NCBI GenBank assembly: GCA_023251535.1
Contig: JAHEYP010000013.1
Coordinates: forward strand, 1-64,000
DNA length: 64,000 nucleotides
Direction of reading: 5' to 3'
From: Bacteroidota bacterium
GTDB lineage: Bacteria > Bacteroidota > Bacteroidia > AKYH767-A > OLB10
Shown here: positions 22,647-34,300 of the stretch, in pieces
How positions within the stretch are numbered: position 1 is the first letter of the stretch
How the letters are laid out: every line of letters starts with the position of its first letter
Made by a program: the position numbers and the translations under genes
The notes under the pieces: generated by a model
Seen by the model: only the letters and a program-made list of their open reading frames with translations
The model's database searches: none
What the model was told of the DNA's origin: nothing

Positions 22647-23477
22647 TTAAACGAACACCGGATGAACTAATTCGGGCAATATTCCGGCTTTTTGCCCTTC
22701 ATTAAATAATTCAGAAATAGCATTTCGCCCTTCCGTCCCCAAATCTATTGAAAAATCGTTGACGTACAGGTTAATATGTTGTTGTTGCACCTCCTCACTC
22801 ATCTCTTGGGCATGCAATTTGATATATGGTTTTGACAACTCGGGGTAAGAAAAAGCAAATTGAACAGACGCTTTTATCTGATTTTCAATCACTTTCATCT
22901 CTTCCTGGGGTAAACTTCTTTTAACCGCTATGCAGCCCAGCGGAATAGGATTTCCTGTTTTTTCTTCCCACAAAGCGCCCATATCAGCTACTTTATGGAG
23001 TCCTTTCGCGGCATAAGTAAATCGATTTTCGTGGATGATGAGTCCGGCATCGACCTTCCCTGAAAGGACAGCCTCTTCGATATCGGAGAACAGCATTTCG
23101 ACCTTACCCTTACACTCCTTCACAAACATCGACATTAACAGATGCGCGGTAGTATGTTTTCCGGGTATAGCAATAACAGCATCCTTCAAATCATCAAGAC
23201 TCATTGGAGATTTACTGATAATCAATGGTCCGCACCCACGGCCCAAAGCGCTTCCCGCCGCAAGAATCCTATAATGTTGCGAGACAAAAGAGTAGGCAGC
23301 GAAACTCAATTTAGTAACGTCAAACATCTGATTTGCAGCATTTCTATTCAATGCCTCCACATCCATAAGATGCACATTCCAAGTATCGTCATAATCACTT
23401 AGGCGACCATGAATCATTGCATCAAAAATGAATGTATCGTTTGGGCAAGGAGAAAATGCCAGAGAGTAATTCTTCAT
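22647..23477 (-). CDS. mqnD: 1,4-dihydroxy-6-naphthoate synthase (futalosine pathway)
   Basis: 276 residues. MqnD converts cyclic dehypoxanthinyl futalosine to 1,4-dihydroxy-6-naphthoate on the alternative menaquinone route. Family marks are the N-terminal SLAFSPCPNDTFIFDAMIHG, the conserved IPGKHTTAHLL and LIIHENRFTYAAKGL, and PIPLGCIAVKR. The fold is like a periplasmic binding protein, but there is no signal peptide. A UbiD-family decarboxylase of the same pathway lies 1.2 kb away at 24694-26619. This indicates respiration with menaquinone made through futalosine. Confidence 0.93.
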   Translation of the reverse strand: MKNYSLAFSPCPNDTFIFDAMIHGRLSDYDDTWNVHLMDVEALNRNAANQMFDVTKLSFAAYSFVSQHYRILAAGSALGRGCGPLIISKSPMSLDDLKDAVIAIPGKHTTAHLLMSMFVKECKGKVEMLFSDIEEAVLSGKVDAGLIIHENRFTYAAKGLHKVADMGALWEEKTGNPIPLGCIAVKRSLPQEEMKVIENQIKASVQFAFSYPELSKPYIKLHAQEMSEEVQQQHINLYVNDFSIDLGTEGRNAISELFNEGQKAGILPELVHPVFV

Positions 23478-23494
23478 TAAAGAAATCTTTGCTA

Positions 23495-23502
23495 CAAAAT
23501 TA
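23495..23502 (-). promoter_or_regulatory. -7 box of the mqnD operon
   Basis: The minus strand reads TAATTTTG, a perfect TAnnTTTG, 17 bases before the mqnD start codon. No clear -33 TTTG lies 19-21 bases upstream. Confidence 0.45.
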
Positions 23503-23559
23503 GCATTCTATGATCATAAGAAGAGGTAACGACGAATAAATTAGTTTATTTTGCAGAGG

Positions 23560-24693
23560 ATGGCAGAACAAGATCAAAAAAAAGCGAAGGGACACCGAAT
23601 ACTACGCACAAGCATATTGTTACTTAATATGATTGCTGCGATTATTCTATTGATAGTCCAGATCATTCCGAGGTTCAGTCCGAAATCATTTTGGTTTTTC
23701 GAACCGATTGCCTACACCTACCCTTTCTTTTTAATCATAAATATTGGATTCATTATTTACTGGGCAATATCTAGAAATAAATTCGCTTTCATTTCCCTGT
23801 TCATCATCATTCTCGGATACGACAAACTCGAATTATTTTATCGTCCCTCATTTTTAGTTTTCGAAGAACCTGTTGCGGCGAACTCAATAAAAGTGATGAG
23901 CTATAATGTTCGGCTATTTGATTTATACAACTGGAGTGGAAATAAAAAAACAAGAAGTAAAATTTTCGATTTACTTTCGAAAGAAACGCCAGACATTACA
24001 TGCTTCCAAGAATATTTTCACAGTGAAAAACCCGACTATTCAAATAACGACACGTTAAATGTCATTTTAAGATCGCCATACCGACAAGTTGAATATGGTT
24101 TAACATTGTACAAAGATTTTCATTGGGGAATGGCCACTTACAGTAAGTATCCGATTATAAACAAAGGTGTAATCTTCTTCAAAGAAGGAAGTACAAATTT
24201 CGGAATATTCTGCGATGTACTTTATAAAGGAGATACAATCCGTGTTTACAATGTGCATTTGCAATCGAATCATTTCAAGAAAAAAGATTACGAGTTTATA
24301 TCCAATCCAGATTCAGGATCGAAAGAAGACATGGTTAATGGAGCGATGTCGATTATAAAGCACATTAAAAAAGGGGTTATAAAACGCACAGAACAAGTAG
24401 ATGAACTTAGAGCTCATATTGAAACATGCAAATACCCTGTATTAATTTGCGGCGACTTTAACGACCCTCCATATTCTTATGCCTACAACACAATCAGTCA
24501 CGACTTAAAAGACTGCTATACTGAGAAAGGCAAAGGATTCGGCATTAGTTATAATGGAACTTTCTTACCATATCGCATCGACTATATTTTACACAGTAGC
24601 TACTTCGAGTGCTTAAAATATTCGATGGTAAGAAAAAAATTCAGCGACCACTATCCAGTAGTAGTAACATTAAAGACCAAACACAAAGAGTAG
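23560..24693 (+). CDS. endonuclease/exonuclease/phosphatase family membrane protein
   Basis: 377 residues from the ATG at 23560 (a TTG three codons upstream also opens the frame). Two or three N-terminal membrane helices (about 18-100) precede a DNase I-like domain. Visible elements are KVMSYNVRLFDLYNW, CFQEYF with the metal-binding Glu, YNVHLQSNHF, CGDFNDPPYSYAY and the C-terminal RIDYILHS ... SDHYPV with the catalytic Asp/His. Members cut nucleic acid or phosphodiester lipids; a membrane-anchored form suggests a phosphodiesterase on the periplasmic side. Its stop codon abuts the convergent decarboxylase gene with no spacer. Confidence 0.88.
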   Translation: MAEQDQKKAKGHRILRTSILLLNMIAAIILLIVQIIPRFSPKSFWFFEPIAYTYPFFLIINIGFIIYWAISRNKFAFISLFIIILGYDKLELFYRPSFLVFEEPVAANSIKVMSYNVRLFDLYNWSGNKKTRSKIFDLLSKETPDITCFQEYFHSEKPDYSNNDTLNVILRSPYRQVEYGLTLYKDFHWGMATYSKYPIINKGVIFFKEGSTNFGIFCDVLYKGDTIRVYNVHLQSNHFKKKDYEFISNPDSGSKEDMVNGAMSIIKHIKKGVIKRTEQVDELRAHIETCKYPVLICGDFNDPPYSYAYNTISHDLKDCYTEKGKGFGISYNGTFLPYRIDYILHSSYFECLKYSMVRKKFSDHYPVVVTLKTKHKE

Positions 24694-26619
24694 TTATTGA
24701 TCAACAGCAACTGCTCCGCCGGCATATAATTGCTTGCTGTATTTTACCGAAGGAGAAGGAATAAAATCACCTAATCCGAGTTTACTCCAAATTTCATCGA
24801 TACGCTTAACTGTCTTTTCATCTGAAGCCAAAATATTCGGCCAATCGCGATCAAAGCCATCAAATGCTTTTGTTTTACGCGTGCCATCGAAAACAACATG
24901 ATCTACTTCATTCGAACGAGAGGCTTTTACCATAGTATGATCACGTCGAGGATCGACATTATTAGCGAAGCGCCAAACTGCATCGGCAACATCTGAGATA
25001 TCCATATTATCTTCGAGGAAAATCAAGACTTTCACCAAAGAGAAGGCAGGATCATTAAGTAATGCTGTTGCCATTTCATATACATGGCCTTTACGATTTT
25101 TATGAATCGAAACGAACACTACAGGAATTCCCAATGACAACAATGACAAATTCAAATCTTTTAATTCATCATGCTGTTTCACTGAAGAAGTAATTGCAGG
25201 CAAGCTTGACAACAGCGCATCAACATTCACTTTATCGGCTAAAGCAGAAGGATCAATTTCCTCTTCCAACTTAGCAGTTGCATCTATTCCCATTTTACCA
25301 CCGAAAGCCATTCTTGAACAACTATGATCTAGTACATCGGATGGTCCTTGACTAAAGAAAATATCACGTGCTACATTTACGTGACTAGAAATATGTTTTG
25401 CAACTGCGGCATTATCATGAATATTCACATCACCATCAACTACAATCATCATTTTCGTGAACATCATTTGACCAGCACCCCACATTGCATTCATCACTTT
25501 CAAAGCTTGACCGGGATAGTCCTTTTTAATTTTTACAATCACGAGATTATGGAACACACCTTCAACAGGCAAAACCATATCAACGATTTCTTGTACGGCA
25601 GTCATTTTTATCGGAGCCAAAAAGATACGCTCAGTAGCTTTTCCTATCCATGCATCCTCTTGAGGAGGAATACCAACTATTGTTGTAAGGTATAAAGGAT
25701 TTTTACGATGTGTGATTGCAGTAACATGAAAACGCGGATAGAAATCGGCCAATGAATAATACCCTGTATGATCACCGAACGGACCTTCAAGAATAAAATC
25801 TTCTGTAGGATCAACATAACCTTCAATTACGAAATCAGCATCTGCAGGAACCTCTAAATCGATAGTTAAGCACTTTACCAACTCCACTCTCTTCTTACGA
25901 ATAAATCCGGCTAACATAAATTCATCAACTCCATCGGGAAGAGGAGCTGTAGCCGAATAAGTATAAGCAGGGTCGCCACCGATACTAACGGCAACGGGCA
26001 TACGAAGTCCGAGTTTTTTATACTCATTAAAATGGCGTGCAGATACTTTATGGCGATGCCAATGCATTCCTGTCATCTTTTCATTGAACACCTGCATGCG
26101 ATACAAACCTACATTTCTAATTCCGGTATGAGGATCTCTAGTTTGAATAACTGGCAAAGTAATAAAAGGACCACCATCTTCTGGCCAACATTTTAGTACA
26201 GGTAGTTTAGTGACATCTGGATTTTGCATAACCACCTCTTGGCATGCGCCTCTACCACTAATCGATTTAGGCATCCACGAAGCTATTTCTCCAAGCTGCG
26301 GAAGCATTTTCAACTTATCCATCATAGAATGCTTAGGACCGGTAAGGGTTTTAAAAAGCGACTCTATTTGCTCGCCTAAGTCATCGAGTTTTTCAACACC
26401 CAAAGCCATCGCCATTCTTTTCTCTGTCCCCATTGAATTGATGAGTACAGGAAAATCATATCCAGTATTTTCGAAAAGCAAAGCGGGACCATATTGCTTA
26501 GAAACACGGTCAGCAATTTCAGTAATTTCGAGCTCAGGATTAACATATTCTTTAATCCTCACTAATTCGCCTGCATCTTCGAGCAACTTCACGAACTCCT
26601 GTAAATTTTTAAATGCCAT
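24694..26619 (-). CDS. UbiD family decarboxylase (menaquinone biosynthesis)
   Basis: 641 residues, longer than Escherichia coli UbiD (about 497) and matching the menaquinone-type UbiD proteins of futalosine organisms. Family motifs are LEGPFGDHTGYY with the prenylated-FMN and metal site, YRMQVFNEKMTGMHWHRHK, and ERIFLAPIKM. It would decarboxylate the 6-carboxylated naphthoquinol. It needs prenylated FMN from a UbiX-type enzyme, which is not in this window. mqnD lies close by. The start at ATG 26619 gives the usual MAFKNLQEFVKLLE. The stop touches the opposing EEP gene. Confidence 0.9.
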   Translation of the reverse strand: MAFKNLQEFVKLLEDAGELVRIKEYVNPELEITEIADRVSKQYGPALLFENTGYDFPVLINSMGTEKRMAMALGVEKLDDLGEQIESLFKTLTGPKHSMMDKLKMLPQLGEIASWMPKSISGRGACQEVVMQNPDVTKLPVLKCWPEDGGPFITLPVIQTRDPHTGIRNVGLYRMQVFNEKMTGMHWHRHKVSARHFNEYKKLGLRMPVAVSIGGDPAYTYSATAPLPDGVDEFMLAGFIRKKRVELVKCLTIDLEVPADADFVIEGYVDPTEDFILEGPFGDHTGYYSLADFYPRFHVTAITHRKNPLYLTTIVGIPPQEDAWIGKATERIFLAPIKMTAVQEIVDMVLPVEGVFHNLVIVKIKKDYPGQALKVMNAMWGAGQMMFTKMMIVVDGDVNIHDNAAVAKHISSHVNVARDIFFSQGPSDVLDHSCSRMAFGGKMGIDATAKLEEEIDPSALADKVNVDALLSSLPAITSSVKQHDELKDLNLSLLSLGIPVVFVSIHKNRKGHVYEMATALLNDPAFSLVKVLIFLEDNMDISDVADAVWRFANNVDPRRDHTMVKASRSNEVDHVVFDGTRKTKAFDGFDRDWPNILASDEKTVKRIDEIWSKLGLGDFIPSPSVKYSKQLYAGGAVAVDQ

Positions 26620-26672
26620 GACTCAATTTTTATTACTACAACAAAATGTAAAGTAGAAAGTTATAAAAGGAA

Positions 26673-27587
26673 TTAATTAAAGTAAGAATATTCGTAACGA
26701 TAAGACAAGTGCGTATCTCTACCAGCTCTAGTCAGGTCAGTTTCATACACAATTTCTCCTATAAGCTCACCTTTCTCATTGTATTCGAAATTTGAACGAG
26801 AAATTACAAATCCGTTTTCATCACTTAACGACTCCTCGACAATTCTTCCTAATTCATCGTATTCGAAATTCGAAATACGCGTATAAAATCCTCGAGAAAC
26901 TTTTCGAATTATTTTACCAATTTCATTGTAATCGGAATCAACCTCAGCGGTTTTCTTGCCTTGATCGTTATACTGAAGCAATTTCGTTTCTAAGCCATCA
27001 TCATTATAAGCATATTCATGTCGGCCAACCGATTTATTATCGGCATCGAACTCCTCGGCAATCACCAACAAATTCTTTTCGTTGTATTTAAAAATCACCT
27101 TTCTATATGGACGATCGGCAGAAGGCGCTTTGATAATTCGCTCCAGCATATTACCATTAGCATCGTATTGAATCTCCTCTGAAGAATCAAGTTCACCATC
27201 GGCATCATATTGAATAATTTTCAGAGGCTGCCCAGATTCATTGTATTCGTAAATTGTCTTTTCGCCCGGATCATCACCATACATTTTCACAATAGTAATC
27301 GGCCATCCATTCACATCTCTTTCAGTGATAAATGATTCTTCAATACCATCTTCAGGCAGTGACACTTCATGCAAAGTCATATGCCCGTCATCGTTATATG
27401 AATAGCGGTGATGTTCTTCCACTTCGCCATCAGAAAAATATTTCAATTCATCTAATTGGAGACCTTTATCGTTGTAGTTAGTTGCCCACGACAAATACTC
27501 AACAGCATCTTCATTAGAAGACCGTAAAACAGAACGAATTGGAGTAGCGTAGCGAGCTACAGACTTTAGATTAGGAGTACCACTCAT
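26673..27587 (-). CDS. YD-repeat-like cytosolic protein
   Basis: 304 residues from the ATG at 27587 (an upstream TTG start is ignored). From residue 30 on the chain is a string of about 20-25-residue units of the form YNxxGxxxxxxxYDxxG, related to RHS/YD repeats. Examples are YEYNESGQPLKIIQYDADGE and FEYDELGRIVEESLSDENGF. Acidic residues are abundant. No signal peptide, no transmembrane segment and no toxin-like C-terminal domain are visible, so it appears to be an intracellular beta-rich shell fragment rather than a polymorphic toxin. The function is unknown. A canonical promoter lies just upstream. Confidence 0.75.
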   Translation of the reverse strand: MSGTPNLKSVARYATPIRSVLRSSNEDAVEYLSWATNYNDKGLQLDELKYFSDGEVEEHHRYSYNDDGHMTLHEVSLPEDGIEESFITERDVNGWPITIVKMYGDDPGEKTIYEYNESGQPLKIIQYDADGELDSSEEIQYDANGNMLERIIKAPSADRPYRKVIFKYNEKNLLVIAEEFDADNKSVGRHEYAYNDDGLETKLLQYNDQGKKTAEVDSDYNEIGKIIRKVSRGFYTRISNFEYDELGRIVEESLSDENGFVISRSNFEYNEKGELIGEIVYETDLTRAGRDTHLSYRYEYSYFN

Positions 27588-27605
27588 TTTCTTGAATTTA
27601 AGTTG

Positions 27606-27642
27606 CAAAATTACCTTAAATCCACGATTCGCAACAAAATTA
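27606..27642 (-). promoter_or_regulatory. promoter of the YD-repeat gene, with overlapping second -7 box
   Basis: On the minus strand TTTG (27635-27638), 21 bases, then TAATTTTG (27606-27613), a full consensus. The -33 TTTG is itself the end of another perfect TAATTTTG at 27635-27642, so two -7 boxes stand 29 bases apart. Confidence 0.6.
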
Positions 27643-27754
27643 GGGGGGTGATTAAAGCAATTAAGGTTAAAAAAAACTTAAATTTCTTGAAATACGACTG
27701 AATTTAAACCAAAATACCTTACTTAGCTGCATTGCCAAAACAAAGCAATCTTTC

Positions 27755-27792
27755 AAAGCCTTGCAACTGAGCTTTTCAGTAGGCAAGGCTTT
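27755..27792. terminator. hairpin with T-run after the DUF1801 gene
   Basis: Arms AAAGCCTTGC / GCAAGGCTTT enclose an 18-base region. A run of seven T follows on the plus strand; on the minus strand, where the gene needs it, the T-run is short (CTTTG), so efficiency is uncertain. Confidence 0.4.
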
Positions 27793-27793
27793 T

Positions 27794-28252
27794 TTATTTC
27801 CGCTTCAGCATTTTCTCATACATTTCAATCCATTTTTCAGGAGAAATTTTTGAAGCTAGTTTGCCAAACAATTCAAAAGGAATCAACTCTGGTTTTTTAA
27901 ATCGAATACAACTTTTGCCCATATCGGGTTTCTTTCCAACCACTTTTATGTACTCATCAACAAACCAATCAAGCAACGCAGCATCACCATAAATACCCAT
28001 ATGGTATACAGCAACAAAATTCTTTTGTGATGCAATATTCATAAAAGGCAAAGGCAATTCGGGAGTGCAATGATATCCTGCGGGATAAAGCGAATGAGGC
28101 ACTACATAGCCAATCATTCCATAGCCCATAGCTTCCTTAAATCCTTTCGGAAGATTTTTCTTTATGACTTTCCTTAAAGAAGCGATAGCTTCTTTCCTAT
28201 CAGCAGGAAGTGATTCTAGATATTCCTCAACGGTAGTAGCATCTGATCGCAT
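27794..28252 (-). CDS. DUF1801 domain protein
   Basis: 152 residues of the YdhG/DUF1801 fold (also seen in frataxin-like and iron-chaperone annotations). Marks are TVEEYLESLPADRKEAIASLR at the start, the central KEAMGYGMIGYVVPHS, and KSCIRFKKPELIPFELFGKL toward the end (each described in short pieces). It is cytosolic, with no cofactor motif. The biochemical role of the family is poorly defined. It starts 40 bases after the giant gene ends and has its own promoter. Confidence 0.85.
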   Translation of the reverse strand: MRSDATTVEEYLESLPADRKEAIASLRKVIKKNLPKGFKEAMGYGMIGYVVPHSLYPAGYHCTPELPLPFMNIASQKNFVAVYHMGIYGDAALLDWFVDEYIKVVGKKPDMGKSCIRFKKPELIPFELFGKLASKISPEKWIEMYEKMLKRK

Positions 28253-28271
28253 AGTAATGGTTTTAGAAAAA

Positions 28272-28304
28272 CAAAACTACAAAGACTTTTGATTATCTCA
28301 CAAG
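28272..28304 (-). promoter_or_regulatory. promoter of the DUF1801 gene
   Basis: On the minus strand CTTG, 21 bases, then TAGTTTTG (TAnnTTTG). The -33 part overlaps the last codons of the giant adhesin gene, so the downstream gene has its own start. Confidence 0.5.
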
Positions 28305-31300
28305 GCTAACACGTCCAGAATATTGATGCGGTTCATCGTCGAAAGAAATTATATCAAACAAGTAAACATAAATCCCTTCTGCGCAAAGTGCTCCCGATTT
28401 AGAGAATGTTCCATCCCAGGGTTTGCCCAATGAATCGGAAGCATAAATTAGTTCACCCCAGCGATCAAATATTTTAAAGCTAGCCGATTTAATTCCCACA
28501 CCATAACCTGTAAACCCTTCATTATACCAATCGCCGTTCGGAGAGAAAGCATTCGGAATGAATACCGAAAAATCGGGCATCACATGAATCGTTTCATAAG
28601 CTGTATCTCTACAACCATGCTGACTAATAGCGATTAATTGAATTTGGTAACTACCGGTATCGTTATAAGTATGAGTAGGACTGTATTCAACCGAAGAACT
28701 ATTATCGCCGAAAGTCCAATTAAACATTGTTGCACCATTACTATGATTTAACAAGGTTACTTGAGGAGTTAAAATCTCAACAACCGATTGATCTGCAGCG
28801 AAACCTGCAGTAGGCAAATCGTAAACGGTAACAACATCAGTCTTTGTTATTGAAGCTGAGCAACCATACGTATTAGTAACAGTTAATGCTACATCATAAA
28901 CTCCAGGCGCACCATAATAATGATGAGGAGAGCTTCCACTTCCTGATGTATTGTCGCCGAAAGTCCATGAATAAGTGGACCCAGTAGTTGTTTGTGAAGT
29001 AGAAACGAACACAGCAGTAACTGGCATACACTGTTTAATACTATTCGGAATGAAATCAGGAATCGGCGTTGGATTCACAACTACGTTTTGCGACAACTGA
29101 ACAAATGGAGTACCACAACCGTCAGTAAGAATTACAGAGTATGAAGTAGTCGAATCAGGACTAACAGTTTGAGAACTTCCTGTCATAGTATTATTCCATT
29201 GATAAGAATAAGGACCACCATTACCACCTGCCGCAACAGTGTTTAACAATACTGATTGCCCGTCACAGATTGTATCATTTGAAACTGACAATGAAAGCGA
29301 CAATGGCGGATATACGTTAACGTTAGTGTTAATGATCGGCACAACACAACCGTTTGCATCGGTTACTGTTACTGCGTATGAAGTAGAGATAGTAGGATTA
29401 ACAGTAACTGTATCCGTAATTGCACCATTACTCCATTGATAATGGTAGGCAGGTGTACCTCCTGAAGTATTAACTTGAAGAGTCACAAATTGTCCGATAC
29501 ATAAAGTTGGAGGCATAGCAACCACAGCATTTAGAACTGTTGGCTGCGTAATTAGAGTTGTTATTGAAGAAGTGCAACTATTGGCATCGGTAATGATCGC
29601 AGAATAATTTCCTGCATTGATTGATGTAGGTGTAAATCCGACAACAAGATTATTATTCCAAACAATTGAATAAGGAGCAACTCCTCCCGTAGGTGTTACC
29701 AAAACAGAACCTGTAGGTTGTCCTGCACAGCGAACATTAGTTATAGCAGTGTTAATGTCCAAAGTATCTGGCTCAAATACTATTGCAGTTATTGTATCTG
29801 CACAACCATTATAATCGGTTACAGTGACAGAATAAGTACCTGCAACTAAATGCTGTATTGTTGAACCAATTGCTCCCGACGACCAATTGTATTGGTATGG
29901 GGAAGTACTTCCGGAAACGGTTAATGCAATAGATCCTGTATTACCTCCTGCGCATTTTACTGAATCAACAACCGAATTCACTACTAACGGAGACGGCTGT
30001 ACTAAACTTAACGATTTCTTAGTTGTACAACCGTTATTATCAGTAACTGTAACAGTATAATTTCCTGCTGGCATATTATATACAACCGCTGAAGTATAAG
30101 CAGGGTTCGACCATTGATATTGATATGGAGAAGTTCCACCTACAACAGACACGGAAGCAGAACCATCGCTTAATGCATTACATGAAATATTATTCAACAA
30201 TAAAGTATCTATGACTAAACTATCTGGCTGGGCAATTGAGAACGTAGTTAATCCTGTACATCCATTACTATCGGTAACAGTAACAGTATAATTACCTAAA
30301 GGCAAACTAGACGACGATGCAGCAGATGTACCATTCGACCACAAATAAGAATACACACCAGAACCGCCAGTAGTTTGAATGGAAGCAGTACCATTTGATT
30401 GTCCGTAGCAATGCACCATTTGCAATCCTGTAACAGAAGGAGTAACAGCAGTCGGTTCTGATATAGCAATATTCACAGAAGTAAGGCAACCATTTACATC
30501 AGTCACATTAACTGTATAGGCACCTGCCGATAAGCTATCAGCTATTGGTTGATTTCCACCTGAAGGAATCCAATTATACGTATACGGAGCATTCCCACTC
30601 GAAGCTAAGACCGTTGCAGTACCATCACTTTTTCCGAAGCAACTTGCATTACCTGTTGATACGACAGAAACAGAAGGACCACCTAATCCTGGAACAGCAT
30701 AAGTTTGAGTAGAAACGCAAGTATTAGCATCTGTTATTGTTAATGTATATGCTCCCGCAGCGATATTGTTTAATGAAGAAGCACTCGCTCCGTTATTCCA
30801 TTGATAAGATAATGACCCAGTACCACCAGAAGCGCTAATTGCAATTGAACCATTCAACTGATTACAACTAGCGGGAGTAGTACTCACATTAGCAGTAATA
30901 GCATTCGGTTCATTGATTGTAGTAGAAATCGCAGCAATACAACCGTTTTGATCAGTTGCCGTTAAGGTATAACCACCTGCAGGCAATTGACTTGCTTGAA
31001 GTGCATTTCCCCCTGAAGGAGTCCACGAATAAGAATAAGGGGATGCGCCACCACTGATAGAAGCTAAAATTGCGCCTGTTGAATTACCATGACATAATAC
31101 ATGCGTAACAGAACTTAATGTTAAATTAGGTGCACCATTATTTGCAACGGCGACCGATTGATTCTTAGTACATCCATTAGCATCAGAAACTGTAACGGAA
31201 TAAGCAGCAGCTATAACATTGTTAATTCCGGAAGTAGTATAACCGTTACTCCATAAATAAGCAAAAGGAGAAGTTCCTCCGCTAATAGATACAGAGGCAC

Positions 31301-34300
31301 TTCCATTTGCTTGTCCGCAACTTGCGTTAGTTGTAGAAGGAGAAATTGAAATAGCAGCAGGTTGCGTTATTGTTACAGATATACTTCCTGTGCATCCATT
31401 TAAATCCGTAACAGTAACAGTATAATTCCCTGCTGTTAGGTTTAGAATATTTTGCGTGACACTTCCGTTCGACCAAGCGTAACTATTTATCGAAGAAGAA
31501 GCATTTACTGAAATTTGTGCTGAACCATTCGCGCCTCCATTACATGAAACATTTGTTTGTGTCGTTAATGAAACTAACGGTGAAGGATATCCGACAATAG
31601 TTGACGACCTCGATATTGTACAAGAATGAGCATCGGTAACAGTTACAGTATATACACCTGAAGATACATTTGTTATTTGGCTTGCAACAGCAGCATTCGA
31701 CCACAAGAAAGAATAATTCGCAGTACCACCGCTAACAGATGTTGTTATTGCTCCATTTGATAATCCGCATGTGGATGCAGAAGAATTAAGCGCTAAAGAA
31801 ATTGAATCAGGCTGAGTAATGGTTAATCCAAACGGAGTTAAGCATCCATTAGCATCAGTGACATTAACAGTATAATTACCTGCGGTTAATCCTGAGGCAG
31901 AAGAACTACTTCCTCCTGAAGGTATCCAAGCATAAGTAAACGGCCCTACTCCACCCGACAAAGAAACCGAAGCAGAAGCATTGGAACCTCCATAACAAGA
32001 AACATTTGATAATGTGGCTAATGCGACCGTTGGACCACCTTGAGCAGCAATATTATAGTTTTGCGTAGCTACGCAACCGTTAGCATCGGTTATACTAAAA
32101 GAATAATTTCCAGGAGCTAATAACGAAAGACTCGATGTATTTACAGCACTGCTGTTCCAATGATAAGTATATGCTCCCGTTCCACCTGTTACAACTGATG
32201 TAACTGTTCCATTTGAATTACCACAACTAGCATCCGTTGTAGTTAAGGAAATATTGATAGCAGTCGGTTCGGTGATTGTAATAGGTAAACTTACTTGGCA
32301 TCCATTTGCATCGGTTGCAGTTACAGAATAATTTCCAGCATGTAATGACGAAGCAGAAGATCCTGCTCCTCCTGAAGGTAACCACGAGTACACATAAGGA
32401 CTTACACCTCCTGAAATTTGTACTGATGCTGCACCAGTAGAAGCATTATTACATAACACATTAGTTACCGATTGCAACGTTAGAGTTGGTGCTCCTACAT
32501 TATTTACTTGATACGTATTACTGAAAGTACATCCGTAAAAATCAGTGACAGTAACAGTATAATTCCCAGCCACAACATTGGAAATAGTATTAGTAATTGA
32601 ACCATTCGACCATAAATAAGTATATGGAGAAGTACCACCTTGAACAGTTAATACAGTTCCGCCATTTGAAGCATTACAAGTTGCATTGGTAATGGAAGTA
32701 GTAGCTGACAATGCACTTGTTTGAGTTACACTAGCTGAAGTATTTTTGATACATCCATTCGCATCAGTTACAGTTACACTGTAAGTATTGGCTGATAAAT
32801 TAGAAAGAAGCGAACCTGCTGTGTAACCTGTACTCCACAAATAACTATACGGTGAAACACCACCAGAAGCATTAACTTGAATCGACCCAGATGTGCCGCC
32901 ATTACAATTATTATTTGACACAACAACAGGAACAGATATAACAGAAGGAGCTGCAACATTTGTAATAATTGATGAAGAGCAATTATGACTATCAGTAACA
33001 GTTACTGTATAATTTCCTGCGACAACTCCTGAAACTGTCGAAGCTAAAGATCCTGTATTCCATAAATAAGTGTAGGGAGTGGTTCCTCCGGAAACAAGCG
33101 TTGAAATTGAACCATTATTTCCTCCATTACACAATACATCTGTTGGAGTTGAGGAAACACTTAACGCCGTCGGAGATCCGATAACGATAGCAACATTCGC
33201 AACACAACCATTCGCATCGGTAACATTAACTGAGTAATTACCTGCAGCCAAATTACTAGCTGAAGCTCCGCTACCCCCCGAAGGGAACCATTGATATATG
33301 TAAGGTGTTGCACCGGAAGAAACAGCAATTGAAGCACTACCATTTGTTAATCCAAAACATGTTACATTATTTGAAGATGCAACTGAAGGGACTGGACCTC
33401 CTGCATTACTAACACTAACATTTCCTGTTGCAGTACATCCGTTGATGTCCATTACCGTTACAGAGTATGATCCGGCAATTAATGTATTCCCTGTATTAGC
33501 AGTAACTGCTCCCGACGACCATGTATACGCATAAGGAGATATTCCATTAACAATACTTACTGAAGCTGATCCATTGGAATTATTACAAGCAGCAGTTGTT
33601 GAACTAAGAGTCAACAGCATAGCAGGCAATGATGAAATAGAAGCTGAAGTATTAGCGGTACATCCGTTAGCATCAGTAATAGTAACAGTATATGTTCCTG
33701 ATGAAACACCGCTCAAATTAGGGAACACAGAACCATCGGACCACAAGTATGTATATGGAGATATACCGTTTACAGAAGAAATATTTATTTGTCCGTTTGA
33801 ACCTCCCGGGCATGACACAGGTGATGACGAACTTACAGAAACTGTAGGGCCCGCAGTATTCCCAATTGCAAACGAAGTAACAGAAGTACAACTTCGGCTA
33901 TCCGTTACCGTTACAGTATAACTACCCGGCGTAAAAGCAGACAAGGATGATCCCGCCACGCCGCCCGATGACCAATTATAGGTATATGGCGAAATACCAC
34001 CAGCAGGGAAAACAGTTGCAACGCCATCAGGATGATTACAATTTGCTGCTGAAGTAACAACATTTGAAGAAAGAGCAGTTGGCTGAGTAATGATGATATT
34101 AGCAGCGGAAATACATCCATTTGCATCAGCAACATTAACACTAAAATTTCCAGCCGTCAAACTAGAAGCGGTAGCAGCACTACCACCGGAAGGACTCCAC
34201 GTATATGTATACGGAGCTACTCCTGAAGAAACACTAACAGTTGCTGATCCATTACTTCCTCCAAAACATGAAACGTTAGAGGATGACGATATTGCAACTG

